NCBI GenBank assembly: GCA_963969395.1
Contig: OZ017799.1
Coordinates: 26,390,060 to 26,454,059, forward strand
DNA from: Pseudoscleropodium purum
Taxonomy: Eukaryota; Streptophyta; Bryopsida; Hypnales; Brachytheciaceae
Length of the DNA: 64,000 bases
Direction of reading: 5' to 3'
The notes beneath the pieces were generated by a model. The model was not told the DNA's origin and made no database searches. It worked only from the letters and a program-made list of their open reading frames with translations. Shown here one piece after another: positions 24,001-36,473 of the stretch; position 1 is the stretch's first letter; every line of letters starts with the position of its first letter. The position numbers and the translations under genes are program-made.

Positions 24001-27000
24001 AATTAATTTTTTACCTGTGAATGACATTTTAAGTAATGCTAAATTTTATATTGTCATTGGATGGTCACTGTAATTTTCTCTTTGAATCTTTATTAACCCT
24101 TAAACACCCAAGGGGTGACCCTCCAAATCGTCCTTTTTTATTACTGTGTGAAGCACTAGCCTCTAAAATTGCAAAAGTAGTCATTGCAAATCAAACTACT
24201 GTAGAAGATCTTCCCTTTCCAAAACAAATTTTGAGGATGAATAGTTGCACTTCCATCCTATACAATTTGATTCTGCCTCATTTATCAAGACACAAAACAT
24301 CCACCTCGGCATTTAAGGGTTAACCTTGAAAGGACAAGTCCATGAGAAGTTTTTCCATACTTCTAAACTATTCCCTCGAAGTTGCATACTTCAAAATCAT
24401 AGTTGGCTTAAAATTGACTTGTATAAATTCTTGTCTAAAATCTAAATCCATACATCAAGAATGCTTAGGGTTTTTCTTTACAAATTGTTTTAGCACTATG
24501 AAAATTTATAACTTATTTACATTGCGTTCAAAAAATACAAGGTAAGACTATAAATAAATATTATTCAATTCTAAGAAGATTCAACAAAAAATGTGGCAAT
24601 TTCATAGTAAAATGTGCACTAATTTACTTGTCCAATGAATCTAGTTGTAGTCAGTTTATATATTTCTTTGCTTTTGCTATATATGAATGAAATTTGTATA
24701 TTTGACTTCTATGTCTCTTATTAAATATTAATACATTTTCTATTGAAGAACTAAAATTACGGAGAATGTTTTAAGTAACAAATGAAAAAAATTCATATCA
24801 AACTCATAATGCACTTAAACTAGTGGAATTAACTCCATTGAACTTAATTAGGTGCGTATTACTAGGAAAAATCAACATGTAAAAATAGGTAAGATGTTTT
24901 AATTAAAATTTTCAGAATGAAAGATTGTAATTATATATTTTATATACATACATGTACATATAAAATGTATGCAACCAAGTTGTTTTTTTCCAGTTCTTAT
25001 TATTTCAATACCTATCTTATTTCTAACTCACTTTAACTTCCACTAAATAAATTTTGCATATAGACTAGACTTTATGATAATGATATTAATAGAAGTTCAA
25101 ATACTATTCATTACAATTCTTGACATTCCTATATATTTGTGTTACATTCTTATATACTTGTGTTCTAAATAAAGGTATAGAAATAGTGTGCTTTTTCTTT
25201 CAACAAAAAATAAGAGACATTCTCAAAAGTAACATGAAACTCTTTCATAAATTTGTAATTACTAGTTACACTTGTAAAGCATTTAAAAAAAAAATTCATT
25301 ATTTCAATATAAATCCTAAAAAAACTCATTTTGTATATTGCATCAAATATTCTATCTATATTATATATCCAAACCTTTTTTTTTTCCAAATTAATTAACT
25401 TATAAAAGTTTCTAGTGTTTTTAGGCCAACTTCACACTAGCTAATTCAAATTATTCAAATTGAATGCAAGTCTAAAATCTTCATCTATATTAATTCATTA
25501 ACAAATCCAACTATAGGATCTTCTTCTTCATTTGTTAAAGTACGCCCCCTTTAAATTTTAGAATAAAACTTTAGTAATTGCAAGATCTAGTTCCTTGAAT
25601 TTCAAGAAGGATTATTTTGAATTCATCAAATGGTTAGATTTCAGATTTCAAACACTTTATACAAAAATGTGTACATCCTCCAACTTTTTATTCTCTATTG
25701 TATGTTGAACATATAAGTTGGTAATATCTATTTGAAATTTCAAATAAAAAATTTTCATATTTAGTTTGAAAAAAAATTTAAGTAACAAAAGTAGAGTTTG
25801 ATTTACAATACAAATTTGATAAAAATTTAATTTTGGAACTAAACAATGCCAATTCCAATGGTTGTAATATATGAACAATCAACACCCACTTTCTCTCTCT
25901 ATTTAAAAAATATTCAAATGATCTGGAATTTTTCAAGCATGTAGCCAACTTGCCTTGAAGAATGAATCCAAAAAGTTGCAACCATTTTGGGCACTTTTTC
26001 ATGCAAATGTGACCTTGTGAAGTGTAGCTGCCCGATTTTTTGCAGGGCCAAAAAAAGACTTTTTTGTCAATTGAAACACTAATATCTTGCAATCCACGCG
26101 GTGGAAATTTCTGAAATTTTTTCCACATCTTCTGAAATTATTGTACTACAAGATCCTACGGTTGGATGTATCCAAAAATGTTTAAAGTTTTTTTGGTATA
26201 TGTCCTAAAAATGGCAGTTCGAGAGTGTTTTTGGTGAAAATATAGTTAAGGAACTTTAGAGGTTCATCTTCCTAAACCATTTCTCCTTTGTAATCCACTT
26301 ACATTTTAAAGGACATGATATTCATTCCTTGTGAATATATTTGACAAATTTATTCAAAATATTATAGTTGAAACTACAAAAATATAAATCCAATACATTT
26401 CTTCTTATTCCACTTGTTTTTTTTTCAAAATTTCAAAAATTATATTTTCTATTACATTTGCAAACTTTTTGAAATCTCCTATTATAACACTTATGAACAT
26501 GTTCTATCAAATTCCTCTCTATTTGAGCTCAAGAATAATATCAATAACCTCATGATATTTGTCACTATGATTTCCATTTGTCTTTCAAAGTTCATATAAA
26601 TCTAAGTACTTGTAATGATAAGAGTTTAAAAAAATTTCTTTTAAAAATTATACCAAAGTTAAGTTGATGTTACAACTATGAAGATGTTTATTATTTGAAT
26701 TTTTTTTCTTTTAATAAAAGAGGATAATGCTTAAAATTTAGTGAGTTAAAAAAATTGATCAATTATTCATAGAATCCATCAAATTTCATTAAATTGAATG
26801 TTACATAAACTACCTTTTTAGGTAGGTAAAATTTTGTTAAGCATTCTTTAATTTCAAAAAATAGAAGGTTATTGCTTTTAGTTCTTTCTCACTTCAAGCT
26901 TTAGAAGCTTAATTCCTCTAAATTTTTCATGAATGTAAATGTATTATGAAAAAAAATACAAATTGGGAAAAAAAATTGCATCAACATGTTAAAAAACAAA

Positions 27001-28547
27001 TGAAAATAGAAGTAAATGCAATTGGTTTGAAAATTTACAAGACCATAGATATAAACTACAAATTTTCAAACTAGAGGTTGTATGAACACCTATTATTCAC
27101 AGTAGACTACCTTTGATTGGCCCAAAAAATGCTTCAATATAGAAAACACAAAATACAAAATGCTTCAATGTCAACTTGTGAAAAATGCTTTACAAGCTCA
27201 TTTTTCTATGAAGAATTGTTCCAAATGGTGTTGCTTTTTTTGGATTATTTTTTGTAGACAAGGTAGTACTATGCTTGAAAAATTTAAGATAGTTTGGAAT
27301 TGCTCAACATTTAGGAAAAAAAAGGTACATACATAATGCTATAGAATGATTCAAAATACTATATTGCTGAGAATTTAATTATGGAATTGAAAAATGCCAA
27401 TCCCAATGGTTGCATTATTCTAATAAACAATCTACATCCTATGACTTCTTTTTCCTCCAAAAATTTTCAATGTACCCTATTAATTAGTATACATAACCAT
27501 AAAACACTCTCTTACTAATGGTGGAAACTTTAGATTCATCCAACACAAACTCTAAATTCTAGATTTTGTAAAAAATATGCGAACATTTTTAACTCAAACT
27601 TGTCAATCTTAGAAAGTATTTAAGTGGAGTGTCTCTCATTTGGTACCCCAATATAATAAAGATTTTAATGCTTTTTTATTCAACTCAATCACTCTGTGCA
27701 TTTCTTCAATTAATTAGAGTAGCTATTCTAAATTTCTAATAATAAGTTTTTAATGTGTTTGAAATTTTAATTCACTACATAAATACTTAGAGGAAAATGA
27801 AATACTTCTATAGGTAATTGAAGGTACCACTATCATACAATTTTTTGCCTTACCTCATCTAGTTGTTTCTCAGTAGAATAACCTTCTCTAAAAGTTCATC
27901 AATAAATCACCTTCTCAAATTTTCTTTTCAGTTAAAATACACATACTTGAAATAAATAAAAAATTAGATTCTAATATTCACAACATGAATTTACTCTGAA
28001 ATTTATAAATTTAATTCTACACTATCATAAATATTCACATTAATTAGTGACATGAGACTACTAGTAAAATCTATATAATGCAAGTAAGTTAGACATGGCT
28101 CATATAGTAAAAATATCCCCCACAACCTTTCCAATGACAATGATTGAATTCCTCCATAAGTTGATTGGTTTTTGACTGATATCATTTCCTTTTCATTGTA
28201 AATAACATTCAAACTGTTAAGCATTGTACAAAAGAGAATTGAAATTGATCATCATGCGAAATTAATATTCCAAGATTACACAATTTCAATGAAGAGTAAC
28301 AAATTTTAGTTTCAAAAATAGCATAATTTCCATCTTCTGTATTATAATAGACAATTTTTATGGTTCTACATAATATTTAATTGAAAAAAATTAGTCAAAA
28401 AATTTTACATTCATTAGTACAAATATATATATATATATATATAAACTCAAATATTTCTAAATCAAGTTTAATGGATAAGCTCATTTCTAAATTTTTTAGA
28501 ACAAATCAACAAAAAATTCATTAGCAATAGTGTTTTATACTCTGACA
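24001..28547. other. Long AT-rich gene-free block
   Basis: About 4.5 kb of very AT-rich DNA with many homopolymer runs. No coding region or RNA gene was recognised. Two diverged copies of a short segment (about 25830-25920 and 27370-27465, both containing AATGCCAATYCCAATGGTTG) point to internal duplication. It may be the noncoding part of the CACTA-like element to its right. Confidence 0.4.
28423..28443. repeat. (AT)n microsatellite
   Basis: A 21-bp uninterrupted AT dinucleotide run inside AT-rich DNA. Confidence 0.9.
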
Positions 28548-31500
28548 CTAAACTAATCTATCCCGCTTTTGTGTATCTTGCATTTCATATGCTAGATTTT
28601 TAGTTCGTCCTAAATGTGAGTTTTTGATGCACATGAATTTGTGCATGATGCACATCATTGGTCGAATGCATGTGTCATCATATGGAACAAATATATTGTT
28701 TTTGATGAAATTCATACCAGTGAATTCATCAACCATGTTTGATTCGTGGCCATTCATTGATATTCTTATTTGCTCATAATATCTTGCTGCAAAATATACT
28801 TGAATGTACCCTTCAAATTCATGTGAAAAAAACTGAGTAATTCTACCTTTGAAGGGTGTGCCTTGTGGATTATCATGTTTCACTACAACGTCATCACCAA
28901 TTTTATAAAAGACGTTGCCCATCATACTTCTCTTGTGCTTGTATATGTATGGTGTCTGACTAATTTGCATGTGTGGATGTTGATGCAAATAAGAAGAAAT
29001 AGTAGCATCGGCTTGTTCTGGTCTATTTTGAAGAGGACTAATTATAATACCCTTTGTAATTGATGTCAAATAACAAGAACTCATTGGTGGACACTTCAAT
29101 AACTTCATCAATTCTATAGCTTTTCCCTTTGTGGATACTCTCAAGCAACCATTATCGTGTGTCAATGGGCATATAGAATGATTAGCATGGTTGTCAAGAA
29201 CTTCTTCAAAGTGCTAATATGATTTGTGTATTTCTTTAAGTATTCTTTCTGAAGTCTTCAAATTGTTATGTTCTTCATATTTGTATGTACAAACCTTTTG
29301 AAACAATGTTCGTGAACAATACTTAATGAATGTGGCCTCTACATTCTTCTGATTTGTGTTCATGTTTGTAAATTTTTGTATTTCTTGTTCATATGGATAA
29401 CACCAATACACATCACTACGTCCAAACCGTCTTACATCTTCCAAAATATGCCCTGCTCCAACGACATGCTCCAACGGTCTACCATTCGGACCATCCAATT
29501 CTTCTCCAAGGATTCGCCATTTCTGTGAGAATCAATGAACTACAAACATGACATCCTCTGTCCAACCTCTTGACCTCGTATAGTTGAAAAAATAATGAGC
29601 TATGTCCACAAGATACAATCCTTGCGTGCAACGTTCTGTCAAATATTTTCCTTTGAATTTATGTAGAATGATAAGTAACACCCATTGCACAAGTTTTTGG
29701 TATTCCTCAGCTGTATAAGTGTCATAATTGCTTATAGGATCATGTGGCCATTGGCTTTGTTTCAATTCTATTACACGCGCTTCTTTGATGGACTTACAAG
29801 AAGACTTCACAATGTCCAATAGTTCAACTTTGTGTTCATGCTTCTCTATGTCTTTAAAAAATTTCTTAGTGTAAGTTTTGAAGATGTTCAAACCCAAAAT
29901 ATGCATCACATCAAATACCAAATCCTTTGACAAGTCAAATCCATATAAATGGTACAACCTCCACAACTTTGACTCTTCAGATACACCAGACACTCTGCTA
30001 CGGCGTTCTCTTTCCTCTGTTTCATCACTATATACATTCCATTCTCGCACACCCTCAAATAGCTCTTTTGATGTCCTTTGAGGAGGTGGATTGAGAACTT
30101 GCTCTTTGTTTTTATCATATGCATATTTTCCTCCACCTGTCTCGACAAAATTCATCTTGCACCGTCTACATCCTGCAGGTCCAGAGGTCTTCAATCTTCC
30201 AATCTTGCATTGTGCAACGTGGTCACCTGTTACTAACATCAAAAATGCCCGAATCACTGGTAAACCATCAAAAATTGGTAGGAAATTGCTGATGCTCTGA
30301 ATTGGGTAGTTGTACTTGCATTGTATTCCTTTTGAAAATAACACCTCTAGTTCTTCTACAAATGGTTGTAAAAAAGATGAAATAGATTTCTTCATACGTT
30401 GTATATTGAAGTCCTCATTATTACCCAATGGAATGAATAATACAGGCAATAGTGAAATGTTTGATGAATTTCTAGCATTCAATATTGTAACATTCAAAAT
30501 CCAAGAACCTCGAGACCTTTTTCCGGTCACATTGAAACCATCCCAATGAGCTCCCAATGCAATATTTCGTGGATCCCCTTTCACTAGTAACTTTGGTTTG
30601 ACTACACGCCTTTTGCAATTCCAACATTGAAAATCATAGTGCTCTAATTGAGAATTCCAATTGTTCTTCAATTCGTCGCATTTAGTTGGATAAGCACGAT
30701 ATGCCATGTAACATTCTTCATTGGGACAGTGCACCGGTAATTCCCATTGACGTTGGGGATTCCACCAATCTTGAGTCTCTCTCATCTTCTCACCATCCCA
30801 AAAATATTGAATAGAAGTTGGTGGTGCATCTTTATTGAGTCACCGCTCCCGATTGTTCCACATAGATAACATTTCAGTGCAAAGAGTTCTTGATGACATG
30901 ATTGATTCCAATTGCAAAGAAATTGGTAAGTAATCAAAAGAGATCATTTGTCCCCTCACTGTTCCGCATTCGGTGCACAATTAACCATGAATTCTACATA
31001 GTCTCTTCAAATTGGTAGGAGCAATACAACTACACCGTGAAGCCGCATGTCTTTCGTGAGTATCATCTGAACTAGGTGCAAAGAGAATGGCCTCGTGAGT
31101 ATAGTCTTCTGTGCCCAAATACATTCTCCATCTTTGTGGTTGAACCATACCCCATTTTTTATACGTATTAAGGAGCTTTTTGAAAGATGACAACGTAGTG
31201 GATGACCCTTCAAAGTCTCCTTGCCAATTCATTGGCATATTCCTGAGTGCATTTCCTAATTTTTCTTTTCCTGGCTCTATTTTTTTTCCCACTCCTGAAA
31301 ATATTTGATCTAGCATGTAATCCTGTAACTCAATTGACATCTTTTTGTTATCCCATTCAACTTGTAGTTTTATCAAGACATGCTTCATTGTAATTTTCAT
31401 TTCACTTAGAAGATCTAAATCTTGTGATTCATTTGCCTCTTGGTATTCCTCTTCTTCTTGCACTCTTTGGTTAATTGGAACTTCACTTGGTTCTGATGGT

Positions 31501-31808
31501 GGTGGATTCCCTTCAAATGGTGGTAGATTTATATCAACATCACTAGGGGCTACAACAATTGGATCTACATCTTCTTCTAATGGATTGCTATGTAATTCTT
31601 GCTCTCTTTCTAATTGAATTTGCCTTTCATGTTCACGTTCCAAGTGTGCACGGAACGTCCTTCTGTCGACATATTTGCCTTCTTGGGTGTTTGTTTTGCA
31701 TTTAAAACATGAGCAGAATTTGGATCGAAGAGGACGATCTCTTTGTCCCGTACGCCTCATTTTGAAGTTCAAAAAGTTATATACAACAAATATGTATATA
31801 TTTAGCAA
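28548..31808 (-). mobile_element. Tnp2/CACTA-like (Transposase_21-type) transposase gene, inactivated by four stop codons
   Basis: A single minus-strand frame of 1087 codons. N-terminus: CxC/CxxC cluster near FCSCFKCKTN, acidic linker, then a helical region. The middle carries the transposase: CPNEEC, FQCWNCKRR, the HWDGFNVTG strand (first acidic catalytic region), a LPVLFIPLGNN segment, GPAGCRRCK, and the DVMHILGLNIFK block equivalent to the DPMHN-type motif of Tnp2. After it come FGRSDVYWCYPYEQ and a 200-residue tail. In-frame stops at TAA 30981-30983, TGA 30840-30842, TGA 29532-29534 and TAG 29214-29216 split it, but no frameshift occurs. CACTA elements move as DNA by cut and paste. CACTA terminal repeats and a 3-bp target duplication were not located, so element borders are unknown. 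The alternative is a related Tnp2-like family without CACTA ends. Confidence 0.8.
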
Positions 31809-33979
31809 CCCAAAAAATCGTACACAATTAAGTAATTGCGTTGTTCTTGTTGATTCAATACCTATATTTCATATCATTCACTTCCATTTCCACTATAATA
31901 TCAATATGAACTAAACTTCATAAGAACTCCATATATAAAGATGTAAAACTCTTATCATATAATTCTTTAATATTCTTTAGTTTCATTTTTATATACCTAT
32001 TTTTTTCAATAAAGTAAAAAAAATGGTATAATTTTTCTTTTCAAAAATAGAATAATAAAGTAAAAAAAACTCTTAGAATTCAAAAAAAAGAAGTTGCATC
32101 TCCAAAATAAAAATGTACATATGTTAAACAAATAAAAATGTACATATGCGTTGATTCAATGGCCATGTAAATGCGATGTGAAGTTGAGCACACTGTTCCT
32201 AGAATCTTGAAGTCAAGTACATCTTTGGTAAACAACTCTAAAGATTCAAGCATTCAAAAATTGAATGTGCATTGGTGAACATCACTAAAAATTTTTTAAA
32301 TAACTATTTTTAGAGATTGATTTCAATTAGGAAAACAAAGCTTCAAAAGTTCTATTCATACACCATTTCAAATTTTTCAAAATTGTCAAAAACAAAAAGA
32401 ATTCTTGCACTTGAAAGCTATATGCGTTAAAATCCAAAAAAACATAGGAATGTGTATTTTTCAATCATATTTAAATTTTTTGAAATGAATTTCACCTATA
32501 AATGAAAAAATTATGTTCAGCATTCTATCCTTCATTTATGTTAAAAATTACAGATTTTTCATATACAAGTGTTTACAAGCAAATTTTATTTTCACACTTA
32601 GCTTTTACAAAATGACAATAATTTTATGTTTCCATCAAAATTTTGCACACCCCCATCCGTTGCCTCACTTGTAAGGGGGGGCTAAAAGGCTGGCTAACCC
32701 TTCCCAAGTCAGCTTGGGCTAACCTCCTGAAAGCTCCACCTTCTCCACGTAGCTTGTAAGTACATTCACCCCTCCACGTACATGGCGATCATTTCTTTCC
32801 AGTCTAGGAAAAAATCTATGTGTGTGTGGAGTCTTTAATTGAAGCTATTTAAGGTTGTTGCAAGGGAAGTGAATACATCATCGATTTTGTGTGGGTTGTA
32901 GCTATCAATTCTATTAGGAATTTTAGAGTTAATAATTTGTGCATGCATAGAGTTAATAATTTTTGAGTGTTAGAAGAAATTTTTAGTTGTTGGGCATATG
33001 CGATTTCAAGTCTTGGAAAGTATTTGTACAAAGTTTTGGGTGAAATAAAAATAAAATATCGTAAAAGCTCTTGATAAACTATTGAACCTCAAAAAAATTC
33101 AAAAAATTTCAATGCAAATTGAAAATATATGGAGTAGCCTTGACTTGAAGTATTTCCAAGGAAACACTTGGGAGTTTAGGGGTTAAAAAAAATGTTTATT
33201 TCATATGAAATACGTACTACGAATTGATGGTAAAAAGGGTTATCTTGAGCTTCAATGACAATAGAAAATAACATGTTCACATTGACAAAAGGATTATTTT
33301 TAAAAAAAAATTTGATAATAATTACAATGAATCAAAATTATGAATTTTAAATTTCAAATAATTGAAATCCTTATTTAGTTTTTAATAAATGAAAATACTT
33401 GTGCATTTGGAGATTTTTCTTTTTCTCGTTTCCAAAGTTCTTAAATTGTGAATTATTCAAATGAGTGGTCATACATTTCCACATTTTATTAATATACTAG
33501 CACGTATTCAAACTTGCATATATAAAATGTGTCAAATATTTCTGAGTTCACTAAATTAAAACAATCCGTACTTCTACATTTTCATTGCTTACAGAACTTC
33601 TAACAATGTAACGAGCTTGTAGGTGGCAATTGACGCAATTGAATTCATTTGATTCATGTAATCTGAATGTGTGACCAAGGTGCAATTTTAGTTGTTGAAC
33701 AAGTGTTTGGTATTGATTGCTTTGTTTGTCACAAAGACATGTATTATTACAGAGTCATATTGAATGAGTTTTAAAAGGGTATGGCAGAATCTTGCAAAAG
33801 AGTCCTTGTTTCTCAAAATGAGACACTATGGGTGGATTTTCAACATTTATTCATTCTCTCTTTGGTTGCTAGTTTCTAAATTGGTATATGTTCCATTAAA
33901 AGATTCTATTTGAATTTATTTAAATCAAAGACATTTCAAATTTGGTAGATTTTATAGGAAATGAATGATGCAATTCATT
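31809..33979. other. AT-rich DNA without recognised gene
   Basis: No coding feature was recognised. A short GC-richer island with a G7 run and CTAAAAGGCTGGCTAACCC-like words at about 32650-32780 interrupts it. It may include the 5' noncoding end of the Tnp2-like element. Confidence 0.35.
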
Positions 33980-34219
33980 TTCATTTCAACAATCAAAGGT
34001 AACATAGTCTGCATATTTAATTAAATTATTCTTATTAGGTGGTCAATTAGAGTAGTTATCATTTGAACTTTAGAATTTCATAACTAATTCCACAAAGATC
34101 CAATAAATATGAAAGGACATGGATTACATTCCAATTGTACTAGTCTTTCATGGAAAATTTACTAGAAAATATTGCAAGACGTTTCACCTCTCCAAAATTG
34201 AGTTGAAACTCTAAGGTAG
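33980..34219. repeat. Host-DNA duplication, copy 1 (interrupted by element A)
   Basis: This 240 bp is about 95% identical to 39230-39470. It continues, after element A, in 37497-37565, which matches 39465-39534. So an ancestral tandem duplication of about 0.3 kb was split by element A, and element B entered the junction between the two copies. Confidence 0.85.
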
Positions 34220-34473
34220 TGTCGCAGCTTAAAATTTCGATTTTCTTAGTATACACCAAAATAGGAATGGAAACTAGTCATTAGGCAACCGGATCCGATT
34301 AGGTGGGGAAGGAAAACTCAAAATTAGCACGGAACGAGAAGTAGTGGACCTCTTGGATCTAATCTGGTCAAGAGTAACTAACGACGGAAACGGAATGCAA
34401 CACGGATTAGGTCTAGGACCGGATTATGATGATAAATCGGATTATGATGGTAAACCGGAAAGGGTCCAGGGAC

Positions 34474-34480
34474 TATAAAA
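34474..34480 (+). promoter_or_regulatory. TATA box of the element A gene
   Basis: TATAAAA lies 182 bp before the ATG at 34656, followed by a pyrimidine-containing leader. Copy B keeps an equivalent TATATAA on its own sense strand near 38953-38960. Confidence 0.5.
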
Positions 34481-34655
34481 GGAGGAGCTTTCACTGTTGC
34501 ACCCCCTTTTAGAAACTCGACCTTGAGCGTGCGCGGTTGAGTTTTTGGCGTTTGTGCGTTTGTGTTCTGTTTGTTTTGATTCCGGTTGAGATCGGAGAGA
34601 GAACGTGAGGAACGGGACATGCGGCTAGGAGAGAGTGAGATAGATTGGAGTGGGA

Positions 34656-36313
34656 ATGCCGCCGCTACGTAGGTCTAGACCAGCGAGTCCCTCTGGAGGC
34701 GAGGTGAAACTCCGGAAAGTCATTCCGGTTATTCCCTCCACAGAGCTGGAAAAGTCTCAACTCATGGAGGATCTCAACTCCATGGGTTGCCTCGGGTTTG
34801 CAGAGAAACCCTGGGGTTTTAGGGAGGAGAGAATGGTCAAGGAGCTCCTCGGAAAGCTGTCCAACCAGTTTGATAACACCGTGAGAGGAACTCCCATCCG
34901 CTGGAATGAGGGAATGTGGAGAGCGGTTTACGGTTTCCGGGCAGGAGGTTTAGGGATGGCGAACCGGAAGGATGAGTTTGTCCGAGGGAAGTTCCAGGGA
35001 GCCGTCAACCCGAAGGACGGATACGCGTCGAGGATTGCGTGGATGACCGACACCGTCGGCTCCTGCAATTCCTGGTTCCGGTTCTTCACCCCGAAAAGCC
35101 GACCAGGGTGACGATCACCCTCGGCAACACCATTTTCGGTGCCCTAAGTGGTACCCGGAAAGTGGATTGGGCACGGATCCTTTCCGATCTCGTGGCCCAG
35201 CTCGTTAGTAGGGTTGGGAAGAAAAGGGCCACTCTAGTGTGCCCTTACCTCTTCCACCTCTATCGGGAACACCAAGTCCTCACCGACACGGAGGAGAAGG
35301 TGTGGAAGACTCAGGAAGTCCTCCTGAAGTATGGGGAGTCGGAAACGGATGACGAGGCCGAATCCGATTCCGGGTCAGAACGGGAGTCGAGCGAGGACGA
35401 GGAGGAGCTGATGCCGCCCATCAAGCGACAGAAGTTGACGCCTCTACACAAGCGCGGGACGCCTCCCGGTCAGGACAGACCGGCCCCGGAAGAGAAACCG
35501 GAAGCCGAGAAGACCGTTTCCGGGGGAGACCCGGAAATGCAAGATCCGTTCAACGGTCTTATCAACCTCCTCTGCAACATCAGGTTTTTTTGGGAGGTCA
35601 AGCACAGGACGCTTGCGGCGATCGGAAAGTTGGTAGGTGCGCCACCGGACAGCAAGTTGGCAGAACAGGTGGCGGAGTGCATCACCAATCCGGAAGAGAC
35701 CCGGAAGCAGGAAGCAGAGATCCGCCGGTTGCAGGAGGAGGTGGATAACTTGAAGGCAACTCTTTTTGCCTATCGGGAAGACGTGACGGCCACCCGGGAG
35801 ATGGCGGAGGAAACTCGGAAGATAGCCGAGCGAATCAAGGCGACCCTGGGAGAAACCGGAACGGCCGCCGCCAAAGCGAAGCTCTTCGACGAGAAGATCC
35901 ACGAAGAGAAGAAACTATCCGGTTCCCGGATGGTCCGGATTCTCGCCGACTTTGCTGAGCAGGTGGAGACGGCAATGGTGGAGGGGTGGAAGGCTGCGGA
36001 CCGGATGGAGGAAAGCAGCCGGAAGCTGATTGGAGCGACGTGCTCTAAGGGGATTCATCTTTCGGACATCTTGCTACCGGATATCTTTCCGGACGCGACC
36101 ATTCCGAAGGATAGGAAGGATTGGACTCCCGAGTCCAAGAAGTCTACACGGGCTGAGACTTCGGGCAGGAGACCGGATATCACAATCGACCTGGAGTCCT
36201 CACCCGGATCTAACCCTGCGGAGGGGGAACGGATCCGGAACTTGAGTGAAGTCTTCGAGGAGCTGGTTCCGGAGAGCGGAAGCCCGACAATAGGATCTAG
36301 GGTTGTAGAGTAG
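34656..36313 (+). pseudogene. Element A protein gene: unrecognised coiled-coil protein with a frameshift
   Basis: ATG 34656 begins one frame; at about 35025-35029 the coherent sequence moves to the +2 frame, which then runs to TAG 36311. The first frame ends uselessly at 35109. The N-terminal half (about 230 residues) is a globular-looking domain containing FVRGKFQGAVNPKDGY, LLQFLVPVLHPEKPTRV, GNTIFGALSGTRKVDW and CPYLFHLYRE. It is followed by an acidic Ser/Glu linker, a basic IKRQKL patch that could be a nuclear localisation signal, and a long coiled coil (about 35690-35960). I recognise no named domain; a gag-like or element-encoded DNA-binding role is possible but not shown. It has no reverse transcriptase, integrase or transposase motif. 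In copy B almost the entire gene is deleted. Confidence 0.6.
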
Positions 36314-36465
36314 ATAGGATTTTGATTTCAGTTAGGAATAGGAGCGGATCCGGATCTGGATCCGGCTCAACAGTATTAGGTTAGACCGGAAGTTAGATTA
36401 GGATGGCGGCGGACCCCCACGGGTTTTCCGCTCCTTTTTGTGCTTTTAGGGTTTTTTACCCTTTG

Positions 36466-36473
36466 TATATAAA
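36466..36473 (+). promoter_or_regulatory. Second TATA box inside element A
   Basis: TATATAAA is followed by about 1 kb of element without a clear gene. The same box is kept in the inverted copy B at 38589-38596. It could drive a transcript through the element's 3' part, as an LTR promoter would. Confidence 0.35.

Noticed and set aside
25778..26128. 116-codon minus-strand frame in the AT-rich block
   Set aside because: No domain features, and part of it falls in a duplicated noncoding segment.
32650..32780. GC-rich island with G7 run
   Set aside because: No gene, promoter or repeat structure could be supported.
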